Below, piece after piece: positions 1 through 8,612 of a stretch of 64,000 nt of DNA. Position 1 is the stretch's first letter. Every line of letters begins with the position of its first letter. The stretch comes from Hartmannibacter diazotrophicus (lineage in GTDB: Bacteria > Pseudomonadota > Alphaproteobacteria > Rhizobiales > Pleomorphomonadaceae), in NCBI RefSeq assembly GCF_900231165.1, contig NZ_LT960614.1, positions 4,155,501 through 4,219,500 of the forward strand, written 5' to 3'. The notes under the pieces were generated by a model. The model was not told the origin of the DNA. It made no database searches and was given only the letters and a program-made list of their open reading frames with translations. The translations under genes and the position numbers were made by a program.

Positions 1-1745
1 CGCTTGAGATTGGCGAAATCGAGCGGCCGGTCGAGATCGGGAAACGGCACCGCGCCGAGCAGCGTCCGGGTATAGGGGTGCACCGGCGCGCGCATCAGCG
101 CCTCGCGCGGGGCAAGTTCGACGATCCGTCCGCCGCACATGACCGCGATCCGGTCTGCCATGTAGTCGACGACCGCAAGATTGTGCGAGATGAAGAGATA
201 GGTGAGCCCCAGCTCGGACTGCAAATCCTTGAGAAGATTGAGAATTTGGGCCTGAACGGAGACATCGAGCGCGGACACCGGCTCGTCGCAGATGAGCAGC
301 TCGGGACCAAGGGCGAGTGCGCGGGCAATACCGATCCGCTGGCGCTGGCCGCCCGAGAAGCTGTGCGGATAGCGATTGAGGGCATCCCGGCCAAGACCGA
401 TCATGTCCATCAGCTTTGCCGCCATCTCCCGCTGCGAGGCCTTGTCGCCGCGCTCGTGAATTTCCAGCGGTTCGCAAAGGATGCTCTGCACCGTCATGCG
501 CGGCGACAGCGACGAGACGGGATCCTGGAACACCATCTGCATCTTCGTGCGCATGGTCCGGAACTCGTTCCCTTGCGCGTTCAGGACATCGATCGTGCCG
601 TCCCGTCCGTTGAACGTGACGCTCCCCTCGTCGGCGCTGAGCGCCCGCATCAGCATCTTGCTGACCGTCGTCTTGCCACAGCCGCTTTCGCCGACGAGGC
701 CCAGGCACTCGCCGCGCCGGACATCGAAGTTCACGTTGTCGACGGCCTTGACCACGTGGCCCTCGGACTTGCGCATGAAACCGGACTTGCGCGTGGAGAA
801 CGACTTGCTCAGGCCGCGGACGGAAAGAAGAACGTCCGGCCCGCGGGACTTCGTCGCATAGGCGCTGCCCAGCAGATCCGTTGCATTGACGCTGATTTCG
901 CGAAGCGGCTTGAGACGTTCGCCCTGCTTCATGTCGAAATGCGGCACCGCGGCCATCAGCGCCTTGAGATAGGGATGGGAGGGACGGCGGAAGATGTCGT
1001 CGACTGGCCCGGCCTCCACGATCTGCCCGTGGTAGATCACGGTCACCTCGTCGGCGAGGTTGGCGACGACGCCGAGATCGTGGGTGATCAGCAGCATCGC
1101 CATTCCGAGCTTCTGCTGAAGATCCTTGAGCAGCAACAGGATCTGCGCCTGGATCGTCACGTCGAGCGCCGTCGTCGGCTCGTCGGCGATCAAGAGCGAG
1201 GGTCGGCAGATCAGCGCCATCGCGATCATCGCGCGCTGGCGCATGCCGCCCGACAGTTCAAAGGGGTACATGTCGAAATTGCGCGAGGGGTTCGGGAAGC
1301 CGACCTGCGCCAGCATGTCCTCGGTCCGCTCGCGCATCTCGGCCCGGGAAGCCCCCTCGTGGATGGACAGAACCTCGCCGATCTGGTCGCCGATCGTGTG
1401 CAGCGGCGACAACGACGTCATCGGTTCCTGGAAGATCTTGCCGATCTGGCGGCCGCGAATGGCGCGGATTCTGGGTCCATCCGGAGGAAGACCGACGATA
1501 TCCACCGGTTGCCCGGAGCCCTCGTCGAAGAGGATCTTGCCGGTCGCCCGGCCCGCCGCCGGAAGAATGCCCATCGCCGCCTGGCTGATGACGGACTTGC
1601 CGGAGCCGGATTCACCCACGAGAGCCGTCACCTTGCCGGGCAGGACCCTGAGGCTGGCACCCCTGACGGCATCAAGACGCCCGCCGAAAAGCGAAAACGA
1701 AATATGCAGATTTTCGATACGCAGAAGATCCGTATCAGGTACCAT
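1..1745 (-). CDS. ABC transporter ATP-binding protein, two fused nucleotide-binding domains (peptide/nickel type), 3' end outside window
   Basis: Energises uptake of a peptide-like or similar solute by an inner-membrane ABC importer. Reading leftward from the ATG at 1745 gives MVPDTDLLRIENLHISFS. The first ATPase domain has Walker A GESGSGKS, signature LSGGMRQR and Walker B LLIADEP. After a linker a second complete domain has GESGCGKT, SGGQRQR and LLICDEP. Each domain ends with the oligopeptide-family C-terminal region containing HPY. This DppD-DppF type fusion resembles YejF. About 581 residues are inside the window and the C-terminus is cut by the left edge. Permease and binding-protein partners are not visible, so the substrate is unknown. 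A weak G-rich stretch precedes the start. The family is clear from the paired motifs. Confidence 0.9.
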   Translation of the reverse strand, partial: MVPDTDLLRIENLHISFSLFGGRLDAVRGASLRVLPGKVTALVGESGSGKSVISQAAMGILPAAGRATGKILFDEGSGQPVDIVGLPPDGPRIRAIRGRQIGKIFQEPMTSLSPLHTIGDQIGEVLSIHEGASRAEMRERTEDMLAQVGFPNPSRNFDMYPFELSGGMRQRAMIAMALICRPSLLIADEPTTALDVTIQAQILLLLKDLQQKLGMAMLLITHDLGVVANLADEVTVIYHGQIVEAGPVDDIFRRPSHPYLKALMAAVPHFDMKQGERLKPLREISVNATDLLGSAYATKSRGPDVLLSVRGLSKSFSTRKSGFMRKSEGHVVKAVDNVNFDVRRGECLGLVGESGCGKTTVSKMLMRALSADEGSVTFNGRDGTIDVLNAQGNEFRTMRTKMQMVFQDPVSSLSPRMTVQSILCEPLEIHERGDKASQREMAAKLMDMIGLGRDALNRYPHSFSGGQRQRIGIARALALGPELLICDEPVSALDVSVQAQILNLLKDLQSELGLTYLFISHNLAVVDYMADRIAVMCGGRIVELAPREALMRAPVHPYTRTLLGAVPFPDLDRPLDFANLK

Positions 1746-1983
1746 TCGGATGAGGCCCCACCCCTACGCTCGACGGCTTGTCGATGCCCCGCCAAAAGAG
1801 ATTAACGAAGCCGTTTGACCCTGTCCATGTCAGGACCTTTTGTTATCGGGGGACTAACCGGCTCCCGTGACAAGGACACGACAAGGGCAAAGACCAGATC
1901 TTTTGCTTGCCCCGCGAATGAATATCTGGATGCTGGAGGTTGACAATCGCGCTACTGTCAGCGTCTGAAGAGGATTGGCAGGC

Positions 1984-2895
1984 ATGAATATGCTGGAGTT
2001 GCCGCCGAGAAGCCTGATGAAGACGGATTTATCCGACGGAGGAAGCGCCATCTGGAGCGCATCCGAAACATTGTACGTACGTGCCTGGGGCACGCGCGGC
2101 AGCGTGCCGGTGTCCGGACCGTCCTTCCAGCGCTATGGCGGCAACACGGTCTGCGTCGAGATGCGCTGCGGCGACAGCGTCCTGATCTTCGACGCCGGGT
2201 CCGGCATCGTTCCGGCAGGCAAAGTGCTGAAGGCCGAAGGCTGCAAGCAGGTCCAGCTCCTGTTTTCGCACTGCCACTACGACCACATCATCGGCCTGCC
2301 CTACTTCGCTCCGATCTATGACCCCGAGGCAACGGTCACGATCTCGTCCGGGCATCTTGCCGGCAAGATGTCAACGAGCGAAATGATCGACCAGTTCATG
2401 CAGCCGCCGTGGTTCCCGGTGACGCCGAAGACCTGCCGCAGCCAGATAAACTACAGGGATTTCCGCGCAGGCGACGTGCTGGCGCCCTGTCCGGACGTGG
2501 TGGTCAAGACCTGCCAGCTCGACCATCCGGGCGGTGCGATCGGCTACCGGGTCGAATGGGGCGGACGCATCGTGGCCTTCATCACCGACACCGAACACAC
2601 GCCCGGCACGCTCGACCCCAACGTCCTTGCGCTCATCGAGAACGCCGATGTCTTCCTCTATGACGCGTCCTACACGGACGAGGAAATGGAGAAATACAAG
2701 GGCTTCGGTCATTCCAGCTGGCAGCAGGGCATCCGCCTCGCCAGGGCCGCCAATGCCAAGAGCGTCGGCTTCCTGCACCACTCTCCCTGGCGCACGGATC
2801 ATGAACTCGACAAGATGGGCCGGGCGGCGTCGGAGGAATTCGCCGGCGCCTTCGTGGCCCGCGACGGCCAGACCATGCGCTTTCAGGCCATCTGA
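1984..2895 (+). CDS. MBL-fold metallo-hydrolase
   Basis: A 303-residue metallo-beta-lactamase-fold enzyme of the RNase Z/cyclic-nucleotide phosphodiesterase-like group. The zinc motif HCHYDH lies at about residue 97, with further ligands in the LDHPGG segment, TDTEH and the late HHSPWR. The RAWGTRGSVPV stretch near the N-terminus, including RGS, is typical of this subgroup. No signal peptide is present, so it is probably cytoplasmic. ATG at 1984 is chosen over an in-frame TTG at 1975 because GAAGAGGA at 1967-1974 is well spaced before it. The 3' end overlaps the convergent deacetylase gene by 13 bases. The substrate cannot be read from the sequence. Confidence 0.85.
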   Translation: MNMLELPPRSLMKTDLSDGGSAIWSASETLYVRAWGTRGSVPVSGPSFQRYGGNTVCVEMRCGDSVLIFDAGSGIVPAGKVLKAEGCKQVQLLFSHCHYDHIIGLPYFAPIYDPEATVTISSGHLAGKMSTSEMIDQFMQPPWFPVTPKTCRSQINYRDFRAGDVLAPCPDVVVKTCQLDHPGGAIGYRVEWGGRIVAFITDTEHTPGTLDPNVLALIENADVFLYDASYTDEEMEKYKGFGHSSWQQGIRLARAANAKSVGFLHHSPWRTDHELDKMGRAASEEFAGAFVARDGQTMRFQAI

Positions 2896-3662
2896 GCCGC
2901 CACGATCGTCGAAAGACGTGCCCATTGGCAGGCGAGATGGCGCGACGTGAGCGCGAATAGCCGCTCCAGAAAAGTCCACACGGCATCGTCATGCACGAGG
3001 TGATGGGTCAGCAGCCCCATGCTGCCGCCCGACGCGCGCATGACCGCAAGGCGCGCCGCGATCTCCCCGACCAGAACGTCCGTTTCCCGCCCGCCGCGGG
3101 TTCCGTGCCAGTCCATCACGTCGACATGCGTGTTGACCTGAAGGGCCGGTGACGGCCGCTCCATGCCGAAAACCGAGACGGCCTTGTAACCAAGCCCCGG
3201 AAGGTGAGCGAGGAGTTCGGCATCGATCCGGTTCCACGGCGGCACGAGCACCGGCACCAGATCCTTGCCGAACAGACGGTCCAGCCGGCCAAGACCATCC
3301 GCCAGTTCCCGGAGCGCCATGTCCTGCGGCCGGTCTGGCCCGAGTTCCCGCTTCTTGACGCCCGCCGGGGCATGGTTCGCATGCGACCAGCCGTGCACGG
3401 CCACCTCGACGTCCTTTGCGTCCTGCAGTCGCCGGCTCAGGCGCTCGTCCGCAAAGGCCGGAATGACCGCGAGCGTCACGGGAACGGCAAAAGCCCCGGC
3501 AAGCTCCAGAAGCCGGTCGAGAGCCGGTGTCGGTTCGACGGCGTCGTCGTCGCGCAGCCAGAAAAGAGCCGTGGCGCCCGCCTCGCTCCATCGACCGAGT
3601 TCTTCCACGAGCGGTTGCCAGTCCGGATCGTCAGTCACGCCAAGGATGCTCCCTGCTGTCAT
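2883..3662 (-). CDS. polysaccharide deacetylase family protein
   Basis: A 259-residue protein resembling NodB-like/DUF2334 polysaccharide deacetylases. Visible family features are the early acidic LRDDDA motif (metal-binding Asp), EVAVHGWSHANH supplying the His pair, the VPPWNR segment (motif 3) and GLLTHHLVHDD near the C-terminus (catalytic His). No signal peptide is evident. Its start lies inside the end of the upstream glycosyltransferase gene (32-base overlap), so the two are almost certainly co-transcribed and translationally coupled. That context suggests a role in making or modifying a surface glycan. The real substrate is unknown. Confidence 0.8.
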   Translation of the reverse strand: MTAGSILGVTDDPDWQPLVEELGRWSEAGATALFWLRDDDAVEPTPALDRLLELAGAFAVPVTLAVIPAFADERLSRRLQDAKDVEVAVHGWSHANHAPAGVKKRELGPDRPQDMALRELADGLGRLDRLFGKDLVPVLVPPWNRIDAELLAHLPGLGYKAVSVFGMERPSPALQVNTHVDVMDWHGTRGGRETDVLVGEIAARLAVMRASGGSMGLLTHHLVHDDAVWTFLERLFALTSRHLACQWARLSTIVAAQMA

Positions 3663-4731
3663 GGAGAATGGTGTCGAGGCGGGACGCCGCCGCCTCGATC
3701 GAATGGTCCTCGGCCGCGACCCGCCGCGCCGAAGCGGCCATGGACTGTCTCAGGCCGTCGTCACCGAGCAGCCGGTCGATCGCGGCGGCATAGGCGGCGA
3801 TGTCCCCCGGCGGCGTCAACAGGCCCGTCACACCGTCCCGCACGACCTCCGGAACGCCCGCGATCGCCTGGGCGACGGCCGGCACGCCGGCTGCCGCAGC
3901 TTCCAGATAGGCCAGCCCGTAGGCCTCGCCGCAGCCCGGCCAGACGTAGAGCGCGCTGCGCGCCAGCAGCCCTGCCACGGCCTCGCTCGAACACTCGCCA
4001 AGCCATTCGATCCGCGCCGCCGGAAGCCCGGCAAAACAGGCCTCGACCTCGCCCTGCAAGGGACCGTCGCCGGCGATCGACAGCCGCCAGGACGGATGAG
4101 TCACGCGCGACAGCGCCCTGCCCAGCATGGCGTAGCTGTCCATCTTGTCGCCGGGCCGCATCATCGCGACCGCCGCCAGACGCCCCGCTTCCGGTGCCGG
4201 ATCGCGAAGCCGGAAGGGCGCCGGATCGATGAAGGGCCGCAACAGGGCACAACGCGCATCCGGGACGGTTTCGGCGATCCCCCGGCGGTCGCGCTCCGTC
4301 ATGCAGATGTTGACGGCCGCATGGGAGAGTGCCTCGCGAAGGCCCGCCTGCGACACCTGCCAGTGCCCCCGGTTGCGCCGGTTGGAATAGGAGGCCTCGG
4401 CGGTCACGTAAGGAAGCGCGAACCGTCGCGCCAGCGCCGGACCGATCAGGTCAGGCGCCTTGTAGTAGGGATGGTAGCAGAACCAGACATCGGCCGGCCC
4501 CTCGTCGGCCCACCCGGAGGCGATGCGCTCCACCTCGTGGGCGGCCGCCTCGCGAAGGGCCCCGAAGTCATCGCCGACGGGTTCGCGCAGGAAGGCTCGC
4601 AACTCGGAGACGACGTCCACCCGGTGGCCCTTTCGGCGCAGCGCCTCGATCAGGAGACGAGCCATCAACCGGTCGCCCGAGGGAACCGGATGATGGGGGG
4701 ATTTCAGCGGGGAATAGAACGCAATCTTCAT
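3631..4731 (-). CDS. glycosyltransferase family 4 protein
   Basis: A 366-residue GT-B glycosyltransferase. The N-terminus MKIAFYSPLKSPHHPVPSGD is the usual family 4 opening with a nucleotide-independent glycine loop. The C-terminal half has the donor-site pattern WPGCGEAYGLAYLEAAAAGVP (E-x7-E) followed by GVPEVVRDGVTGLLTPPGD. The reading frame extends 44 codons further upstream, but ATG at 4731 matches the family N-terminus, so that start is used. The gene is first in a two-gene unit with the deacetylase. Sugar donor and acceptor cannot be inferred; involvement in exopolysaccharide or lipid-linked glycan synthesis is likely from context. Confidence 0.85.
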   Translation of the reverse strand: MKIAFYSPLKSPHHPVPSGDRLMARLLIEALRRKGHRVDVVSELRAFLREPVGDDFGALREAAAHEVERIASGWADEGPADVWFCYHPYYKAPDLIGPALARRFALPYVTAEASYSNRRNRGHWQVSQAGLREALSHAAVNICMTERDRRGIAETVPDARCALLRPFIDPAPFRLRDPAPEAGRLAAVAMMRPGDKMDSYAMLGRALSRVTHPSWRLSIAGDGPLQGEVEACFAGLPAARIEWLGECSSEAVAGLLARSALYVWPGCGEAYGLAYLEAAAAGVPAVAQAIAGVPEVVRDGVTGLLTPPGDIAAYAAAIDRLLGDDGLRQSMAASARRVAAEDHSIEAAASRLDTILHDSREHPWRD

Positions 4732-4944
4732 CCAACCCGGCCTCACACGATCCGGTCCGCAAGCCGCCACCGGACGGCGAGGGCCGGTGCCATCGCTCCG
4801 ATTTCCGGTATCCGGCGCAAAAATACCGACCGCCGACGTATCGGAAAGCCGCAATTGGAGCAATCGCTCTGGAAATCACGGGAACATCGACTAGGCTGTC
4901 ACCCGTTAGAGCCCGATTTGCCCTCGAACCTGAAGAGCCAAGAC

Positions 4945-5988
4945 ATGACCGCTTCCAGGACGATCGCAGCAGCCCTTGTCCTCCTTGCAGCCATGGCCCC
5001 CGTCGGCGTCATTCCCGCCTCCGCCGAAGACACGGCCAAGCTCAAGCTCGTCGACGGATTTGACGGCGCCGATTTTGCCCCCTCTGGCGGTCTATATTAC
5101 CGCGAGAACAGGGAACAGAGCGCCGGAACGGCCGAGTTCCAGGACGAGGTGAAGCGGACCGGAAAAGGCGCCCTCGAACTCAGCGTCCGGTCCCTCTGCG
5201 CGCCCGAAAATCTTGAGTGCAGCGAACGGGCCGAAATCTGGGAAAAAACGAAACTGCGCGTGCCCTATTCGGAAGGCGTCTGGTACGGCTTCGCCGTCAA
5301 GTTCGCCGACCCCATCCCCTCCGACGACCATCGCTATCTGATCGCGCAGTGGAAACGAGAAATCGGCCCGACGGCTAAGGGCGACTTTTCTCCCTTCCTG
5401 GCCATCCGCCTCGACAAGGGAAAGCTCTTCATGACGGTGGAGAGCAACTACCAGCCCGGCGAGCCGGCCAAAATCGTCGACGGGGTTGCGACCTGCCCGG
5501 ATGGCCTGACGCCGGTCTGGCTGCGTCCTGAAACCAACCAGATGCGCTCGCTCATCGCCCACGATGCCGATTGGTCGCCGAAGAACGGCGACGGGCAGGA
5601 ATTCAGGAGTTGCACCGACAAGCTCGCCCTCACGGACCATGGCCATCCGCTGCCCCTTCCGGATAGCGGCTGGATCGACTTTGCCATCTATTCCAAGCCC
5701 GGTCCGGACGGCTCCGGCCACATCGAGGTCTTTGCCAACGACAAGTGGATCGTCACCGCGAAGGGCTATGTCGGCCACAACGACAAAGGGCTCGGCAAGA
5801 ACCAGTATTTCAAGTTCGGCCCCTACCGGGCCGGCGCCTCGGACCTCTGGACGCTCTACTACGACGATTTCCGGCGGTCGGCGGACTGTGTGGATGCGCT
5901 CTCCGACAAGAAGGCCTGCGAGGCCGTCCGCAAGGAAACGGCGTCGGCCGTCTTGTGCGGAGCAGAGTCAGCCGAAGGAACCTGCTGA
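4945..5988 (+). CDS. secreted polysaccharide lyase-like protein (heparin lyase I family)
   Basis: A 347-residue exported protein. Residues 1-29 form a Sec signal peptide (hydrophobic AALVLLAAMAPVG core, likely cleavage after ASA). The mature part fits the heparin lyase I-like jelly-roll family: the ELSVRS strand, CSERAEIWE, GVWYGFAVKF, then HRYLIAQWKRE, GWIDFAIYSKPGPDGSG and KFGPYRAG near the end. Several cysteines could form disulfides. ATG at 4945 is chosen because it begins the signal peptide, although the frame stays open far upstream. It is divergent from the glycosyltransferase/deacetylase pair and plausibly trims the same extracellular polymer. Catalytic function is inferred from fold family only. 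Confidence 0.75.
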   Translation: MTASRTIAAALVLLAAMAPVGVIPASAEDTAKLKLVDGFDGADFAPSGGLYYRENREQSAGTAEFQDEVKRTGKGALELSVRSLCAPENLECSERAEIWEKTKLRVPYSEGVWYGFAVKFADPIPSDDHRYLIAQWKREIGPTAKGDFSPFLAIRLDKGKLFMTVESNYQPGEPAKIVDGVATCPDGLTPVWLRPETNQMRSLIAHDADWSPKNGDGQEFRSCTDKLALTDHGHPLPLPDSGWIDFAIYSKPGPDGSGHIEVFANDKWIVTAKGYVGHNDKGLGKNQYFKFGPYRAGASDLWTLYYDDFRRSADCVDALSDKKACEAVRKETASAVLCGAESAEGTC

Positions 5989-6171
5989 CCGTCAGCCCCC
6001 GGCCCTCTCGCCGTCGCTTACCGGGATTGGACGGCAGGCGACGGCATGACGGGCCGCGAGCCCGGAACGGCTGCTATCGTGATGCGCGGCAGGCAAGGCC
6101 GACATCGTGCCGTCGCGCACGACCTGAGGAAAAGCAGCACAAACGCATGCTGGAACCCGGCGATTGCCCCT

Positions 6172-6199
6172 TTGCCTTTGCCCCAAAGTCCGCTATAGG
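6172..6199 (+). promoter_or_regulatory. predicted sigma-70 type promoter of the tRNA-Arg gene
   Basis: TTGCCT at 6172-6177 and TATAGG at 6194-6199 are separated by 16 bases, placing transcription start near 6206 and leaving a short leader before the tRNA at 6254. The rest of 5989-6253 shows no credible gene. Confidence 0.4.
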
Positions 6200-6253
6200 G
6201 AGGTCCGTTGGCGGCTTTTGAGGTCGTCGATATTGCGCCGCAAGGCCATCAAA

Positions 6254-6330
6254 GCACCCGTAGCTCAGCTGGATAGAGTGCTGCCCTCCGAAGGCAGAGG
6301 TCACAGGTTCGAATCCTGTCGGGTGCGCCA
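6254..6330 (+). tRNA. tRNA-Arg (anticodon CCG)
   Basis: A 77-base cloverleaf can be drawn by eye. The acceptor arm GCACCCG pairs with CGGGTGC, the D arm contains AGCTCAGCTGGATAGAG, the anticodon arm CTGCC/GGCAG encloses loop CTCCGAA giving anticodon CCG, and the T arm ACAGG/CCTGT encloses TTCGAAT. The discriminator is G and the CCA end is encoded (6328-6330). The sequence immediately downstream becomes AT-richer and carries a retron, which fits use of this tRNA gene as an integration site. Confidence 0.97.
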
Positions 6331-6684
6331 TTATCTTATTGAATTTCAAGAAAAATACCCTGTCATCGTCTTGTGATGCATTCTAGTGCCAAGCAACGGC
6401 TACAAACGAGCTACCATTTAAAGTTTCTGGCGGACAGACCTCCCAATCTGTCGGCGTGATTTCTGCCCCCAACTAATCGGATGAGTCAGATGGCCGGAGC
6501 GCGCTATGCAGTTACAGCATCAACTCGCCAGACTGTTTGAGAACGCACCGCAGGCCGCGGTCACGATACAAATACGCGAGATGAAACCGCCGAACGATCT
6601 CTCCTGTTCACCTTATGGCGTAAGGTGTCGGTCGGTTGTAACCATTGCTTGCCGAGCGGCGCCATTGCAGCTAATAAATGAGTC
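6331..6684 (+). other. non-coding left flank of the retron island
   Basis: This 354-base stretch between tRNA-Arg and the retron RNA is less GC-rich than its surroundings. An open frame at 6506-6808 crosses the retron RNA and resembles no protein I know, so I do not call it. No integrase or recognisable remnant is visible. The last 40 bases contain the predicted retron promoter. Confidence 0.5.
6649..6677 (+). promoter_or_regulatory. predicted retron promoter
   Basis: TTGCCG (6649-6654) and TAATAA (6672-6677) have a 17-base spacer. The expected start, about 7 bases downstream, coincides with the first base of the retron a1 repeat at 6685. The -10 match is only partial, so this is a positional as much as a motif argument. 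Confidence 0.4.
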
Positions 6685-6823
6685 GGCTTACAGGCAGATT
6701 TGTCGTCGTGTTTCGCGACGTATGAAGCAATACTACTTAGAGTTGCTTCCCTATGAACCCTTATTGCTATTTGACCACTTAATGGCAAATGCACTTGCGA
6801 TCGCATAGGAGTGCCTGTAAGCC
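6685..6823 (+). ncRNA. retron msr-msd non-coding RNA (Ec67-like)
   Basis: This is the template and primer RNA for msDNA synthesis by the adjacent reverse transcriptase. A perfect 12-base inverted repeat bounds it: a1 GGCTTACAGGCA at 6685-6696 and a2 TGCCTGTAAGCC at 6812-6823. Just after a1 comes AGATTTGT and then a 7-bp hairpin with a UUU loop (CGTCGTG-TTT-CGCGACG), the msr hairpin type that retron RTs recognise. The msd part contains GAAGCAA/TTGCTTC, then an outer CCTATG/CATAGG pairing enclosing ATTTG...CAAAT. The 3' junction AGGAGTGCCTG and the 5' GGCAGATTTGT match my memory of the retron Ec67 RNA. The branching G should lie in the AGATTT stretch after a1. Exact msDNA ends are not predicted. 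Confidence 0.85.
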
Positions 6824-6848
6824 CCTCAACTGAGGCGACGGGGGCATT

Positions 6849-8612
6849 TTGTCTATACTCAAAAGCCTGAAAGCTGCGGAAGACGTTGATGATCTGGCTG
6901 TGTTACTCGGATACAAGCCGAAGAGCCTCACCTACATTCTCTATAAGCTGCCTGATGCTGCCAAATATACAACCTTCAAAATTCCAAAGAAGACCGGCGG
7001 TGAGCGAGAAATATGCGCGCCCACGGATCAGTTGAGGTTACTTCAGCGGCGGTTAGCTAACATTCTTTACACGTGCCGGGATGAAATAGATCACGAGAGT
7101 GGAAAAGGATCGCTTTCGCACGGCTTCCGCCGCGGCCACTCCATTGTCACGAATGCAAAGCCGCATCACAGGCGGCGCTTCGTTCTGAACCTAGACCTGA
7201 AAGACTTCTTCCCCAGTTTCAACTTCGGACGAGTTCGTGGCTTCTTCATCAAGAGCAAGGCCTTCGAGCTGAATGAAAAGGTGGCGACGCTCATCGCGCA
7301 GATAGCCTGCCACCAAAATGCGCTACCTCAGGGAAGCCCTTGTTCGCCGATAATCTCAGATCTGCTGGCCCATCTTCTTGATACCCGGTTGGCTAAGATG
7401 GCCAAGAAGGAAGGTGTCACGTACTCGCGCTATGCTGACGATCTGACGTTCTCCACGAACAAGAGAGTATTTCCGACCGCGCTCGCGATCCAGAATGGAG
7501 ACAATGCCAAGCTATGGGAACTCGGCGAAGAGCTCACCTCCCGGATTGCAGACACAGGCTTCACCATCAATCCTGACAAGACGCGAATGCAATGCCGGAT
7601 GTCTCGTCAACTCGTCACCAGCCTGACTGTCAACGCAAAGGTCAACGTCCGGATGGAGTACTACAAGCGCACGCGGGCCATGTGCGACACTCTTTTCAAG
7701 ACAGGACTATACTCAGACATTCCCTTCAACAAATCCTTGGCACGTCGTCGCGACAACGCGCTCGCGGTAGCAGGTAGCGAGAAAGACAAAGACGGTGTGA
7801 AAGCCGCCAAGACGAGCATCACGTCCCTTGGCCCCCTCAGCGGGCGTCTGGCACACATCCATCATGTTAAGGACAGAATCGATACTCGGGAGGAGTGGGA
7901 GAAGCGGAAGCACAAGACGACGTTTCGCATGCTTTACTGCCGCTTCCTTTTCTACAGAAATTTTGCGGCACTCGATAAGCCGCTAATACTTACAGAGGGC
8001 AAGACTGACAATGTCTACTTATCGCTCGCCGTAAAAAACTCACCTAAATTTCACCCAAAGCTCGGCCAGTTAACGGCAAAAGGGTTCCAGAGCAACCTGC
8101 GTTACTTCAATCACCTCAACGAAACGCATAAAATAATGGAACTTGATGGTGGATCAGGTAATTTCAAGTTCTTCATTATTCGATACAAAGAAATTATGGA
8201 TTCGTTCAAGCATAAACCTATGCTACATCCGGTCGTACTGGTTGTCGACAACGATGGTGGCGCGAAGGACATTTTCGCAACAATCAAGACAAACTACGGC
8301 ATTTCGATTAATCACGACGGTAAACACGGATTTTACCATGTTACGCACAACCTTTATCTTGTAAAGACGCCTCACGTCGGAAAAAAGCAACAAACATGTA
8401 TAGAGGATATGTTCGAGCCTGCACTGCTCAAAGAAGAGTTGGGCGGCAAGAAGCTGAATTTAGGCAAACTTGATCCAGCGAAGGAGTATGGCAAACACCT
8501 CTTTGCTGAAAAAGTGGTCCGACCCAAGGCCTCGACCCTGAAATGGGATGGGTTCGAGCCATTGTTACAGCGTGTTGTAGAGGTGCTTGACCACTACAAA
8601 CCGCCGACTTAG
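6849..8612 (+). CDS. retron reverse transcriptase fused to C-terminal TOPRIM domain (Ec67-like)
   Basis: A 587-residue enzyme that would reverse-transcribe the upstream msd into branched msDNA. Its nuclease-like C-terminal domain is the presumed toxic effector in anti-phage defence. RT features: the retron NAxxH motif NAKPH (102-106), motif A LNLDLKDFFPSFNFGRVRG, LPQGSPCSP (159-167), and YADD (195-198). The usual retron VTG is VTS (256-258). The TOPRIM part has LTEGKTD (about 381-387) and VVDNDGG (about 466-471), supplying the Glu and Asp-x-Asp metal ligands. The C-terminal EYGKH-VVR segment also matches the Ec67 enzyme as I remember it, as does the length. Translation starts at TTG 6849, preceded by GGGGG and 25 bases after a2. 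Base composition differs clearly from the neighbours, which suggests transfer. Confidence 0.93.
   Translation: MSILKSLKAAEDVDDLAVLLGYKPKSLTYILYKLPDAAKYTTFKIPKKTGGEREICAPTDQLRLLQRRLANILYTCRDEIDHESGKGSLSHGFRRGHSIVTNAKPHHRRRFVLNLDLKDFFPSFNFGRVRGFFIKSKAFELNEKVATLIAQIACHQNALPQGSPCSPIISDLLAHLLDTRLAKMAKKEGVTYSRYADDLTFSTNKRVFPTALAIQNGDNAKLWELGEELTSRIADTGFTINPDKTRMQCRMSRQLVTSLTVNAKVNVRMEYYKRTRAMCDTLFKTGLYSDIPFNKSLARRRDNALAVAGSEKDKDGVKAAKTSITSLGPLSGRLAHIHHVKDRIDTREEWEKRKHKTTFRMLYCRFLFYRNFAALDKPLILTEGKTDNVYLSLAVKNSPKFHPKLGQLTAKGFQSNLRYFNHLNETHKIMELDGGSGNFKFFIIRYKEIMDSFKHKPMLHPVVLVVDNDGGAKDIFATIKTNYGISINHDGKHGFYHVTHNLYLVKTPHVGKKQQTCIEDMFEPALLKEELGGKKLNLGKLDPAKEYGKHLFAEKVVRPKASTLKWDGFEPLLQRVVEVLDHYKPPT

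Noticed and set aside
78-1805. Long rightward open frame over the ABC ATPase gene
   Set aside because: It is the antisense shadow of a minus-strand frame with two complete sets of Walker and signature motifs; its own sequence is His/Arg/Asp-rich with no domain.
6506-6808. Open frame of 100 codons before the retron gene
   Set aside because: It runs through the msr-msd RNA including the msr hairpin and has no recognisable protein features.
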